A stretch of 6,290 nt of DNA, taken from CAZCWX01 sp964502465. GTDB lineage: Bacteria > Desulfobacterota > Binatia > Bin18. The stretch lies in contig CAZCWX010000582.1 of assembly GCA_964502465.1 (NCBI GenBank), positions 1 to 6,290 on the forward strand, given 5' to 3'. A program made the translations under genes and the position numbers. The notes under the pieces were generated by a model that saw nothing but the letters and a program-made list of their open reading frames with translations, was not told the origin of the DNA and did no database searches. Positions 1 to 4,627 of the stretch are shown piece by piece. How positions within the stretch are numbered: the stretch's first letter is position 1; each line of letters starts with the position of its first letter.

Positions 1-1
1 T

Positions 2-472
2 GCAGGGGGCAGGTTTCTAGATGGATGCCAGGAAGGCGAGAGATTCTATATGCTTATTTCTACTCATAGAGCCTTGCCTTTGCTAATAGCAGCCCACATG
101 CCTGAATTGCCAGTCTTTGTCTTTTCCCTGGAACCGGCCAATGATGATGCCATCGTATACAGCCGCATGTTTGCGCCGGTCTTTGGCATTGCCGAGGACC
201 CGGCGACTGGTGGGGCGGGTGGACCACTGGGAGGTTATCTCGTTTCCCATGGGGTGGTATCGGCAAAGCAGGCAGAGCACCTGATTAACCTGCAAGGCGT
301 ACAAATGGGACGGCCGAGCCGCATTCACATCTCGATCAGAATGCGCGACACCCGCATTGATGAAGTCCGTGTTGGGGGCAGGCGATCCTTGTCGGAGAAG
401 GAACGATTGAGGTGTGAGGGATGGAATCGGCGAGGGAATCGGGCGATGGATCGACCCTGCTGGTTCGGGTGA
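2..472 (+). CDS. PhzF-family isomerase-like protein, C-terminal part, frameshifted near its end
   Basis: The frame is open from the window edge, so the N-terminal half, including the catalytic Glu region of this family, is outside. From about base 110 the translation follows the PhzF / YddE family C-terminal domain: PVFVFSLEP, then YSRMFAPVFGIAEDPATGG with the hallmark DPATG loop, GGPLGGYLV, and QGVQMGRPSRIHI. The first ~20 codons (2-60) do not look like the family, so a second lesion upstream is possible; an in-frame ATG at 50 is an alternative start but would leave only half a fold. At 374-378 there is a run of five G. With six G the frame would continue as VGGQAILVGEGTIEV and stop at 415-417, a typical PhzF ending; as read, the frame instead runs into unrelated residues to 472. 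The gene is therefore probably decayed, or the base call is wrong. It lies on the opposite strand to all cassette genes and converges on them, so it is likely flanking chromosome or an inverted unit. PhzF-like proteins are isomerases or epimerases; the substrate is unknown here. Confidence 0.75.
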   Translation, partial: AGGRFLDGCQEGERFYMLISTHRALPLLIAAHMPELPVFVFSLEPANDDAIVYSRMFAPVFGIAEDPATGGAGGPLGGYLVSHGVVSAKQAEHLINLQGVQMGRPSRIHISIRMRDTRIDEVRVGGRRSLSEKERLRCEGWNRRGNRAMDRPCWFG

Positions 473-528
473 AATTTAGGTACTAAAAGGTGCAACTCGG
501 GTTTTTCACGGGGTATTTCATAGAAGTC

Positions 529-546
529 CCTGGGTTCCCACCCGGG
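529..546. terminator. Possible hairpin between convergent genes
   Basis: A 7-bp stem (CCTGGGT with ACCCGGG, one G-T pair) encloses a 4-base loop. It lies between the stops of the plus-strand PhzF fragment and the minus-strand pyruvate-kinase-like fragment, where a shared terminator would be expected. No clear T-run follows on either strand, so this is a weak call. Nothing else was recognised in 473-563; in particular no attC boxes were found. Confidence 0.22.
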
Positions 547-563
547 AAGTCTGTTGTTCCTCT

Positions 564-890
564 CTACGGCTCACGGGGACAACCCGTCAGACGGTGCAGA
601 ACTTCCAGAACCGCATCGACGTTGGCAAGCACGTGCGACTCGGCGCGCCCGAGGGAGGAGAATCCCAGCGTGGCGAGTTGGAGCTGCAGTACGCGGAGAT
701 CGCGACGTCGGAGGGCGAGGTAATGGACGAGATTCCGGGCGCTATCCCGGTAGTTGGCGTGAACCTGATCGAGGCGTGACGCCGAACGTGCCGCGTCGGC
801 AACCATCTCCGCACGGATGGCCGTGAGCTCCTCGATAACGCGCTCGAGGTTCGCATTCCCCAGCCCGGTACAGCTGTCGGTGTATTCCAC
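564..890 (-). CDS. Fragment resembling the N-terminal extension of pyruvate kinase-like proteins
   Basis: A 108-residue product. The core reads YRDSARNLVHYLALRRRD, then LQLQLATLGFSSLGRAESHV and LANVDAVLEVL. This matches the N-terminal helical extension that precedes the catalytic barrel in a subset of bacterial pyruvate kinases, where the pattern NLxHYLALRRxDLRxLQxxLxxLGLSSLGRxExxVL is typical. The protein stops just after this region, and none of the three minus frames from 563 to 420 shows a pyruvate kinase barrel, so no glycolytic activity is expected. The GTG at 890 lies 25 bases after the GTTCGGC box of the preceding attC (915-1014), the usual position for a cassette gene. The start is uncertain because no good ribosome site stands before it, and the first in-frame ATG is about 28 codons later. 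No attC follows, so this may be the end of the array. It could be a captured gene fragment, a free-standing regulatory domain or a decaying pseudogene. The family match is from memory of the motif. Confidence 0.6.
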   Translation of the reverse strand: MEYTDSCTGLGNANLERVIEELTAIRAEMVADAARSASRLDQVHANYRDSARNLVHYLALRRRDLRVLQLQLATLGFSSLGRAESHVLANVDAVLEVLHRLTGCPREP

Positions 891-914
891 AGTAAAAAAG
901 CATCCTTTCCGGAG

Positions 915-1014
915 GCCGAACGCCCGCCGTCACACGCCGCCGCCCAAACGTATCCTTTCACGTTCAGCAGAATCCGCAAACGGGCGGCGGTCACGTGCAC
1001 GGCGTTTGTTAGCC
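915..1014 (-). other. attC recombination site (after the SnoaL gene)
   Basis: On the minus strand the site runs from GGCTAAC (1014-1008, R'' type) to GTTCGGC (921-915, R' type), 100 bp in all. The arms are inverted complements: AACGCC and GCCGCCGCCC on the left pair with GGGCGGCGG and GGCGTTTGTT on the right. The inner part carries CCTTTCACGTTCAGCAG and CCGC, shared with the sites at 1516-1615 and 5881-5978. It begins 31 bases beyond the SnoaL stop codon, as expected for a cassette. Confidence 0.82.
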
Positions 1015-1045
1015 GCAGTCTGCTCGTTCGTGGGGTGCTCCTCCC

Positions 1046-1474
1046 TTACTCCGTCTGCTTTTGCCATCCCGGGTTAGTCACATCTCGCGGATCAAAATGA
1101 TTCTCTTGTTCGATAATCTGCCCCTCAGCATTCACCGTAAACCGGTCGGCGACCCGCAAGGTGACTCTCGGATTGACAAGGTGGATCTCCGCCTCCGTGA
1201 TAATGGCGGTCAGCGCCTCGTTCAGGTAATGATCGAGGACTTGTACCGTCCCCAAGGCAGGTACCAATGGGGGCCACCAAATCGTGCGTAACGCTTCCTT
1301 GCCAATCAATGGGTTGTGGACACCCCCAGGCGCAAGCGGAGCGCGCAGCACCACAGTGTCAGCATAGGGAATTGCCGTAAAGTCCTTCTTGGCGAGCGCC
1401 TCAAAGTACGCCTCGGCTACTGCTCGTAGTTGTGCTCGTCGCTTGGCGGCAGAGGTTTTTGTTTGCTCGTTCAT
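1046..1474 (-). CDS. SnoaL-like / nuclear transport factor 2 fold protein
   Basis: A 142-residue protein of single-domain length. The N-terminal helix (AVAEAYFEALAKKDFTAI, about residues 18-35) followed by YADTVVLRAPLAP is the usual opening of SnoaL/NTF2 cone folds. The C-terminal sheet with VTLRVADRFTVNAEGQI and then EQENHFDPRDV (about residues 105-133) is the typical closing strand pair ending in an FDP-like motif. Members of this fold include polyketide cyclases, epoxide hydrolases, ketosteroid isomerases and many proteins of unknown role, so only the fold can be assigned. The ATG at 1474 has an AAGGAA Shine-Dalgarno about 7 bases upstream. The gene starts 41 bases after the GTTAGCC box of the attC at 1516-1615 and is followed by the attC at 915-1014, so it is a complete one-gene cassette. 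No signal peptide is visible. Confidence 0.85.
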   Translation of the reverse strand: MNEQTKTSAAKRRAQLRAVAEAYFEALAKKDFTAIPYADTVVLRAPLAPGGVHNPLIGKEALRTIWWPPLVPALGTVQVLDHYLNEALTAIITEAEIHLVNPRVTLRVADRFTVNAEGQIIEQENHFDPRDVTNPGWQKQTE

Positions 1475-1515
1475 CGTGCAATTCCTTTCCTATCGCTACT
1501 ACTTGCTGTTGATGC

Positions 1516-1615
1516 GGCTAACGCCTCCGCCTCCGCCGCCGCAGCCCACCGTGTCTTTTCAGGTTCAGCAGGAACCGCTCGCGGGCTGCGGTCGCGCTGG
1601 TGGCGCTTGTTAGCC
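1516..1615 (-). other. attC recombination site (after the PIN / partner pair)
   Basis: On the minus strand it runs from GGCTAAC (1615-1609) to GTTAGCC (1522-1516), an exactly complementary pair of end boxes 100 bp apart. CCGCAGCCC in the left arm pairs with GGGCTGCGG in the right arm, separated by an unpaired core that holds CTTTTCAGGTTCAGCAG. It begins 21 bases past the stop of the 74-residue gene. The left arm includes a GCCTCC repeat. Confidence 0.87.
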
Positions 1616-1636
1616 AACGCCCCAGCGGGGGAAATC

Positions 1637-1861
1637 TTACTTCCTCACAGGTCCTGTTGCCCGTGCGCCAAATACGCGGTCAAAGAACTCTTCTTGCTGC
1701 AATTGCGCTTGCCATTGGCGATGGCGTTTCACCGATTCCACGCGCTTCTTTCTGGGTAAGGTTAAGAACCGGCTTGCTTCAACCGGTCCGAGTTCCTTGA
1801 CCAAGACCTCTACCGCTTTCGTAATCAGTTGCTCCTCGTCCGTAAATACGCTGGCTTTCAC
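1637..1861 (-). CDS. Small protein overlapping the PIN gene, candidate antitoxin
   Basis: A 74-residue protein starting VKASVFTDEEQLI. The start is GTG (1861-1859), which overlaps the TGA stop of the PIN-domain gene as GTGA. A GGAGG ribosome site (1873-1869) lies 7 bases upstream, inside the PIN coding sequence, and decides this start; a longer in-frame start at 1930 would overlap the PIN gene by 73 bases with no comparable site. The product is charged and predicted helical (ITKAVEVLVKELGPVEASRFL, then KKRVESVKRHRQWQAQLQQEEFFDRVF) with no recognised DNA-binding motif. Translational coupling to a PIN-domain gene suggests a toxin-antitoxin-like partner, although the order is toxin first, the reverse of classical vapBC. 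I do not recognise the family by name. An attC follows immediately, so the pair travels as one cassette. Confidence 0.8.
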   Translation of the reverse strand: MKASVFTDEEQLITKAVEVLVKELGPVEASRFLTLPRKKRVESVKRHRQWQAQLQQEEFFDRVFGARATGPVRK

Positions 1862-2316
1862 TTCAGGTCCTCCGCAATAGTAAATTCGACCGGGTTCATT
1901 GTTGTCACCGCGACCTTTTCTCTGCGGCACTTCTTCACCAAGCGCTCATCACACGAGATGAAAATGTCGGCTGTGGCCTCAGCAAACGCCACATGCGCAG
2001 CATCGGCTAGGCCAAATTTTCTGGCGTGGAGATATTCTGCCCTCGCCCTTGCTGCTGCTACGTCGCATTCAGCCGTTGTTCCAAGTCTCTTCAGCACTGC
2101 TACGATCTCTTGTCTTTCCTCCACATCACTGATCGCATTCGCTTCTTCAACATGCACGGGAGAGACAACCATTGTATGGCGTGTATTCTGAAGGGCTTGG
2201 AGGATCAAGTAATAGGCATTGGTCTCAAGGTGGATGCGCATCTGGCGTTGGTCATCGAAGGGACGACAAAGAGTGCAAATGTCAAGGTAGAGTCTTTTCG
2301 GATTTTGACCGGCCAT
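1858..2316 (-). CDS. PIN-domain protein, VapC-like putative ribonuclease
   Basis: A 152-residue protein with the layout of a PIN nuclease. The first acidic residue is D12 in RLYLDICTLCRPFDDQ, E57 or E58 follows in VSPVHVEEAN, D105 lies in KFGLADAAHVAFAEA, and D123 in IFISCDERLVKK. The set matches the metal-binding acidic residues of PIN domains, and the length fits VapC-type toxins. It is therefore inferred to be a Mg-dependent RNase acting in the cytoplasm, probably as the toxin of a two-gene module with the overlapping 74-residue gene. The ATG at 2316 has AAAGG about 5 bases upstream. The gene starts 53 bases after the GTTAGCC box of the attC at 2370-2432, so it opens a cassette. The C-terminal residues IAEDLK overlap the next gene by two bases. 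The RNA target and the pairing partner are not proven by sequence. Confidence 0.85.
   Translation of the reverse strand: MAGQNPKRLYLDICTLCRPFDDQRQMRIHLETNAYYLILQALQNTRHTMVVSPVHVEEANAISDVEERQEIVAVLKRLGTTAECDVAAARARAEYLHARKFGLADAAHVAFAEATADIFISCDERLVKKCRREKVAVTTMNPVEFTIAEDLK
1869..1873 (-). promoter_or_regulatory. Ribosome-binding site for the 74-residue gene
   Basis: GGAGG on the minus strand, 7 bases before the GTG at 1861 and within the last codons of the PIN gene. It supports the GTG start and coupling of the two genes through the GTGA overlap. Confidence 0.7.
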
Positions 2317-2369
2317 GCCAGCCTTTATAGATGGACTTCCTGTGCTTTTCTATGACCTTTCTTGTCGTT

Positions 2370-2432
2370 GGCTAACGGTGAAGCTCAGGGGCGCGCCGCT
2401 TTTGGCGCGTCCCCTGGAGCGCCGGGCTGGGC
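2370..2432 (-). other. Short attC recombination site (after the TIR gene)
   Basis: On the minus strand the R' box is GTTAGCC (2376-2370) and the best R'' box is GCCCAGC (2432-2426), one mismatch from RYYYAAC, so the site is only 63 bp. Its centre is a very strong hairpin, AGGGGCGCGCC with GGCGCGTCCCCT around a short loop (2387-2415, one bulged T). The left arm AACGGTGAAGCTCAG closely resembles AACGATGAAGCTCAG in the attC at 3317, but the site lacks the GTTCAGCAG core of the 98-100 bp sites. It begins about 53 bases after the TIR stop codon. R'' is the least certain part. Confidence 0.68.
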
Positions 2433-2485
2433 GGCCATTCCTGCCAAAACGCTCTCGCACTCGGGTGCAGGACGGTCCTGCTGGC

Positions 2486-3271
2486 CTACTGCTTAAGAAC
2501 AGCAGCCAACGCATCTACCACTCGAGACATGGGCTTTCCAGCAGTTGGAATTGCAACTTTGTCGGCTAACGACGGACTGTACTGAGCAACCGCCTCGTGG
2601 CCAACGCTGTGCCAGACGGGAAGAATGACTTTGCGTCCTGACATCTGGCGAGTTGTTAGGCCATCGAGTTCATACTGCGGCCAATCCTTCGCGAAGAATG
2701 CAGGAGATAAGATGACAATGCCATACCGGGAATTTGCCAACCCGTGGTCAATGGAGCGACGCAAACTGTCACCGATGGTTAGCGTGAACTCGTCGAACCA
2801 GATCTCAAACCTTTTTTCCCGTAGTCCTTGGGCCAACGGTCTCGCTATGGAGTCCTTATCCTCGCTCGCATGGGAAATGAAGGCATCGTATTGCACCTGC
2901 GTGCTTGCTGCAGGTGAAACTTGACTGCTCCCGCTCGCGGCCGCACTTTCAGGTGACTGAAGCATGTCGAGAACGAACTCAAGTCTTGAAAGTTTTAGCT
3001 CGTAATTCTCGATCTCATCGTTGGCGTTCATGCTGAACGCCGCGGGCGAGTGGACGTCCCATTCCTGAATAATTTCGCTATCTGCAGGCAAGGTTCTACG
3101 AAGGACCTCCAATGTTCGAAGGTCGAGATCCCGCAATTCGGGGTAGCCGACACGATAGTCAGGATGCTCAGCAAGAGAATAGTCTTTTTTCAGTGCCTCG
3201 TTCAGTTTAATAAGGCGTTGACGCATTCGGCGCATTGACGTAAGGCACGCTTGAACTTCGGCTGCACTCAT
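2486..3271 (-). CDS. TIR-domain protein with unassigned N-terminal region, putative defence effector
   Basis: A 261-residue protein. Residues about 127-225 form a TIR domain: YDAFISHASEDKD (box 1, strand A), a helix LAQGLREKRFEIWFDEFTL ending in the box-2-like segment, IGDSLRRSIDHGL, SRYGIVILSPAFFAKDWPQY, and then E201 in WPQYELDGL, where the catalytic glutamate of NAD-cleaving TIR domains falls. Residues 1-105 are rich in charged helices (MRRMRQRLIKLNEALKKDYS; ENYELKLSRLEFVLDMLQ) and match no domain I know; a Ser/Ala-rich linker (107-126) separates the halves. Bacterial TIR proteins commonly act as NADases or nucleotide-signal producers in phage defence, so this is inferred to be a defence effector with an N-terminal sensing or oligomerisation region. 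No signal or membrane segment is present. The ATG at 3271 has GGGAGA about 9 bases upstream. It sits as a one-gene cassette between two attC sites, with base composition lower in GC than the AKR cassette. Confidence 0.88.
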   Translation of the reverse strand: MSAAEVQACLTSMRRMRQRLIKLNEALKKDYSLAEHPDYRVGYPELRDLDLRTLEVLRRTLPADSEIIQEWDVHSPAAFSMNANDEIENYELKLSRLEFVLDMLQSPESAAASGSSQVSPAASTQVQYDAFISHASEDKDSIARPLAQGLREKRFEIWFDEFTLTIGDSLRRSIDHGLANSRYGIVILSPAFFAKDWPQYELDGLTTRQMSGRKVILPVWHSVGHEAVAQYSPSLADKVAIPTAGKPMSRVVDALAAVLKQ

Positions 3272-3856
3272 ATCGTTCGCTCTCCCATTTCAACAGGAAT
3301 TACGTTTCCGATGACCGCCCAACGATGAAGCTCAGCAGCCGGCGGGGCGGCAGAGAAGTTGAACCCTGGAAAGCCGTAATGCCCCGCTGGTCTGCTGCAG
3401 CGCCTGGTGTACGCCCGGCATGGGCGTGAGTTTGTGGGGTGTAAGTCCCCTGTAGGAGGTTCACTCTCATGAGCAAAAGCATACATGAGGATAACTACGA
3501 GTCCAAGGCAAGGGCGTCACCGCGAGGTGAGGTCTGAAGGAAGCCGGCGACAGCACTGCGAGGCGAGGAACACGAACGACATAGAAGGCTCACTTCCCTG
3601 GGACGAGTTGGCACAACACAACAAAGTCCTGTGAACCGGGGGATCGGGTAAATGTCGCGCTTGTGCAGTGATAACTCACGTTCTTATCCGGGGAGAGCTG
3701 CGTCGCGTCCTGGGAAGTGGCGTGCCACGGAAATTGACTGAGCGTGCGAGCAATCGGCGCTGACCCCGGCGCAGCAGTCAGCAGAGGTCATACTAGCTCG
3801 GGGCTCCCTTCAAGGGCTCAGAGTGAAGGACCGAACAGGACGGACAAGGAGGAGGG

Positions 3857-3961
3857 ATGACCGCCTCGACAAAGCCAGGCCCGCACCGGGCAACGGCTCT
3901 ACGGCGGAAGGTCATCGACCCAGCCTTGAGTGAGACTTTCTCACTTCATCATCCGACCTGA
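3857..3961 (+). pseudogene. Remnant of the intron reverse transcriptase/maturase gene
   Basis: An ATG at 3857 with a strong AAGGAGGAG ribosome site directly before it opens a 34-codon frame beginning MTASTKPGPHRATALRRK. This is the position and style of the N-terminus of group II intron-encoded proteins (LtrA type). It ends at TGA 3959-3961, directly against domain V. No RT blocks (such as YADD), maturase domain or HNH are present, so nearly the whole gene has been removed. The last ~12 residues may be the tail of the original gene in another frame or junction sequence. Confidence 0.55.
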
Positions 3962-3993
3962 ACCGCCTAGTGCGGACCAGCATGCTAGGTGGT
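3962..3993 (+). ncRNA. Group II intron domain V
   Basis: ACCGCCTAG (3962-3970) pairs with CTAGGTGGT (3985-3993) with one G-U pair. A two-base bulge TG (3983-3984) follows the inner stem TGC/GCA (3971-3973 with 3980-3982), and the loop is GGACCA. A 9-bp lower stem, 2-nt bulge on the 3' side and short upper stem is the domain V plan. A CGC triad is available at 3964-3966, the catalytic position in IIC introns. The intact pairing suggests that the catalytic core has been retained. Confidence 0.7.
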
Positions 3994-4064
3994 GTGGGGG
4001 CTGGGGAGGGCGACCTCCCTGGCTACCCGATTCGGCGTGCTTCTCGGCCAGCTGCTCCAACCGC

Positions 4065-4556
4065 TCATTCCAGTTCAAAGGTTACCGTGACATTCCCCTT
4101 ACCGACCGCGTCGGCGAGGCCCGAGGGATCGTCGATCCGCCCAAGCCGTGTGTAACTGTAGGAGGTCTCGAATGTCTTGTAAAAAAGCACCAAACTATTG
4201 TTCCCGTAGAGCATGAGATCACCACTCTGGATCGTACCGGGACTGACGGCATCCATGGGAAAGGGAGTGGAGAAGTGGTAGTACTTCTCATTGCCGTTCA
4301 ACTCAGTCATGCTCAGAGTCAACGGCAGTAGCGCCTTGAGCTTAGCCACGGTGGGATTGTCTTCGAGTTTGGCCTTGAACGTCTTCGATCCGAGTGTGAT
4401 TGTCATTCTGCGATCCGTGGCATTGTTGGGGACTTGGGCTCTACTGCTCGCCGGGCGAGAAGCATCCGCCTTCTCAACCGGGGCGTTCTTGTCGCATGAC
4501 GCCAATCCGAGAAATAGGCCCGCTGTCGCAATTAGAATCAAGCGCGATGTATTCAT
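4065..4556 (-). CDS. Cyclophilin-like-fold lipoprotein
   Basis: A 163-residue protein with a lipoprotein signal peptide: N-terminal Arg, hydrophobic LILIATAGLFLGLASC, lipobox L-A-S-C with Cys21. Asp22 at +2 is the classical inner-membrane retention signal in enterobacteria. A low-complexity linker (22-49) precedes a domain from about residue 51 to 163 that follows the bacterial cyclophilin-like fold family: MTITLGSKTFKAKLEDNPT, LPLTLSMTELNGNEKYYHF, the SGDLMLYGNNSLVLFYKTF segment, and YTRLGRIDDPSGLADAVG. Members lack the usual prolyl isomerase residues and have no settled function. The ATG at 4556 has GGAGG 14 bases upstream, a long spacing, but it is the only start that gives the signal peptide. 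The gene starts 71 bases after the aldo/keto reductase stop with no attC between, so both form one cassette and probably one transcript. Both carry export signals, which suggests a shared envelope role. Confidence 0.83.
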   Translation of the reverse strand: MNTSRLILIATAGLFLGLASCDKNAPVEKADASRPASSRAQVPNNATDRRMTITLGSKTFKAKLEDNPTVAKLKALLPLTLSMTELNGNEKYYHFSTPFPMDAVSPGTIQSGDLMLYGNNSLVLFYKTFETSYSYTRLGRIDDPSGLADAVGKGNVTVTFELE

Positions 4557-4627
4557 GGCGATTGCAGTTGCCTCCGTGACGCTGCGTGCAAGGTGTCGTC
4601 GGGTAGGTCTCGGATACCATCGACCGG

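Larger units (their letters stand above)
3409..4031 (+). mobile_element. ORF-deleted group II intron, IIC-attC type
   Basis: A 623-base element on the strand opposite to the cassette genes. The 5' end GTACGCCCGGCATGGGCG matches the GUGYG-type start and the following GCCCGGCAUGGG of bacterial group II introns (3407, reading GTGTA, is an alternative first base). Domain I-III-type RNA follows (for example AAGTCCCCTGTAGGAGG, ACCGCGAGGTGAGGTCTGAA, then AGCAGTCAGCAGAGGTCATA and AAGGGCTCAGAGTGAAGGAC, as seen just upstream of intron RT genes). A catalytic domain V (3962-3993) and a domain VI hairpin (GGGAGGGCGACCTCCC) come before the 3' end CCCGAT. Only a short remnant of the reverse transcriptase gene lies between. 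Full IIC introns are near 1.9 kb, so about 1.3 kb is missing. The insertion point inside GTTRRRY of an attC, antisense to the cassettes, is the known preference of IIC-attC introns. Mobility would require a reverse transcriptase in trans; splicing may persist. Confidence 0.8.
3317..4036 (-). other. attC recombination site interrupted by a group II intron
   Basis: The site consists of 3317-3408 plus about 4032-4036. The left box on the plus strand is GCCCAAC (3317-3323), so R' on the minus strand is GTTGGGC, a perfect GTTRRRY. The arms GCTCAGCAGCCGGCGGGGC (left) and GCCCCGCTGGTCTGCTGC (right) are inverted complements. Joining the bases on either side of the intron gives CTGGT + TCGGC, which recreates GTTCGGC, i.e. 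R'' GCCGAAC on the minus strand. The restored site is about 97 bp, like its neighbours. It follows the cyclophilin-like lipoprotein gene (stop at 4065) and precedes the TIR gene, and it is presumably inactive for recombination while split. Confidence 0.78.

Noticed and set aside
587..1000. Minus-strand frame of 137 codons overlapping the pyruvate-kinase-like fragment
   Set aside because: It starts inside an attC, runs in another frame of the same region, is rich in Arg/Ser/Pro and resembles no family.
915..1615. Repeated GTTCAGCAG-containing segments as a CRISPR or REP-type repeat
   Set aside because: The copies are far apart, separated by genes, and each sits at the centre of an inverted repeat with attC end boxes.
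1862..1930. Longer start (1930) for the 74-residue partner gene
   Set aside because: It would overlap the PIN gene by 73 bases and has no ribosome site as good as the GGAGG before the GTG at 1861.
2317..2369. Promoter in front of the PIN gene (ATAAAG near 2325)
   Set aside because: The -10-like sequence is too close to the ATG and has no convincing -35 partner.
2387..2415. GC-rich hairpin as a rho-independent terminator for the TIR gene
   Set aside because: No T-run follows on the minus strand, and the hairpin is flanked by attC-type boxes, so an attC stem explains it better, although it may also slow transcription.
3268..3486. Minus-strand frame of 72 codons upstream of the TIR gene
   Set aside because: It spans the split attC and the intron edge, has no ribosome site and resembles no family.
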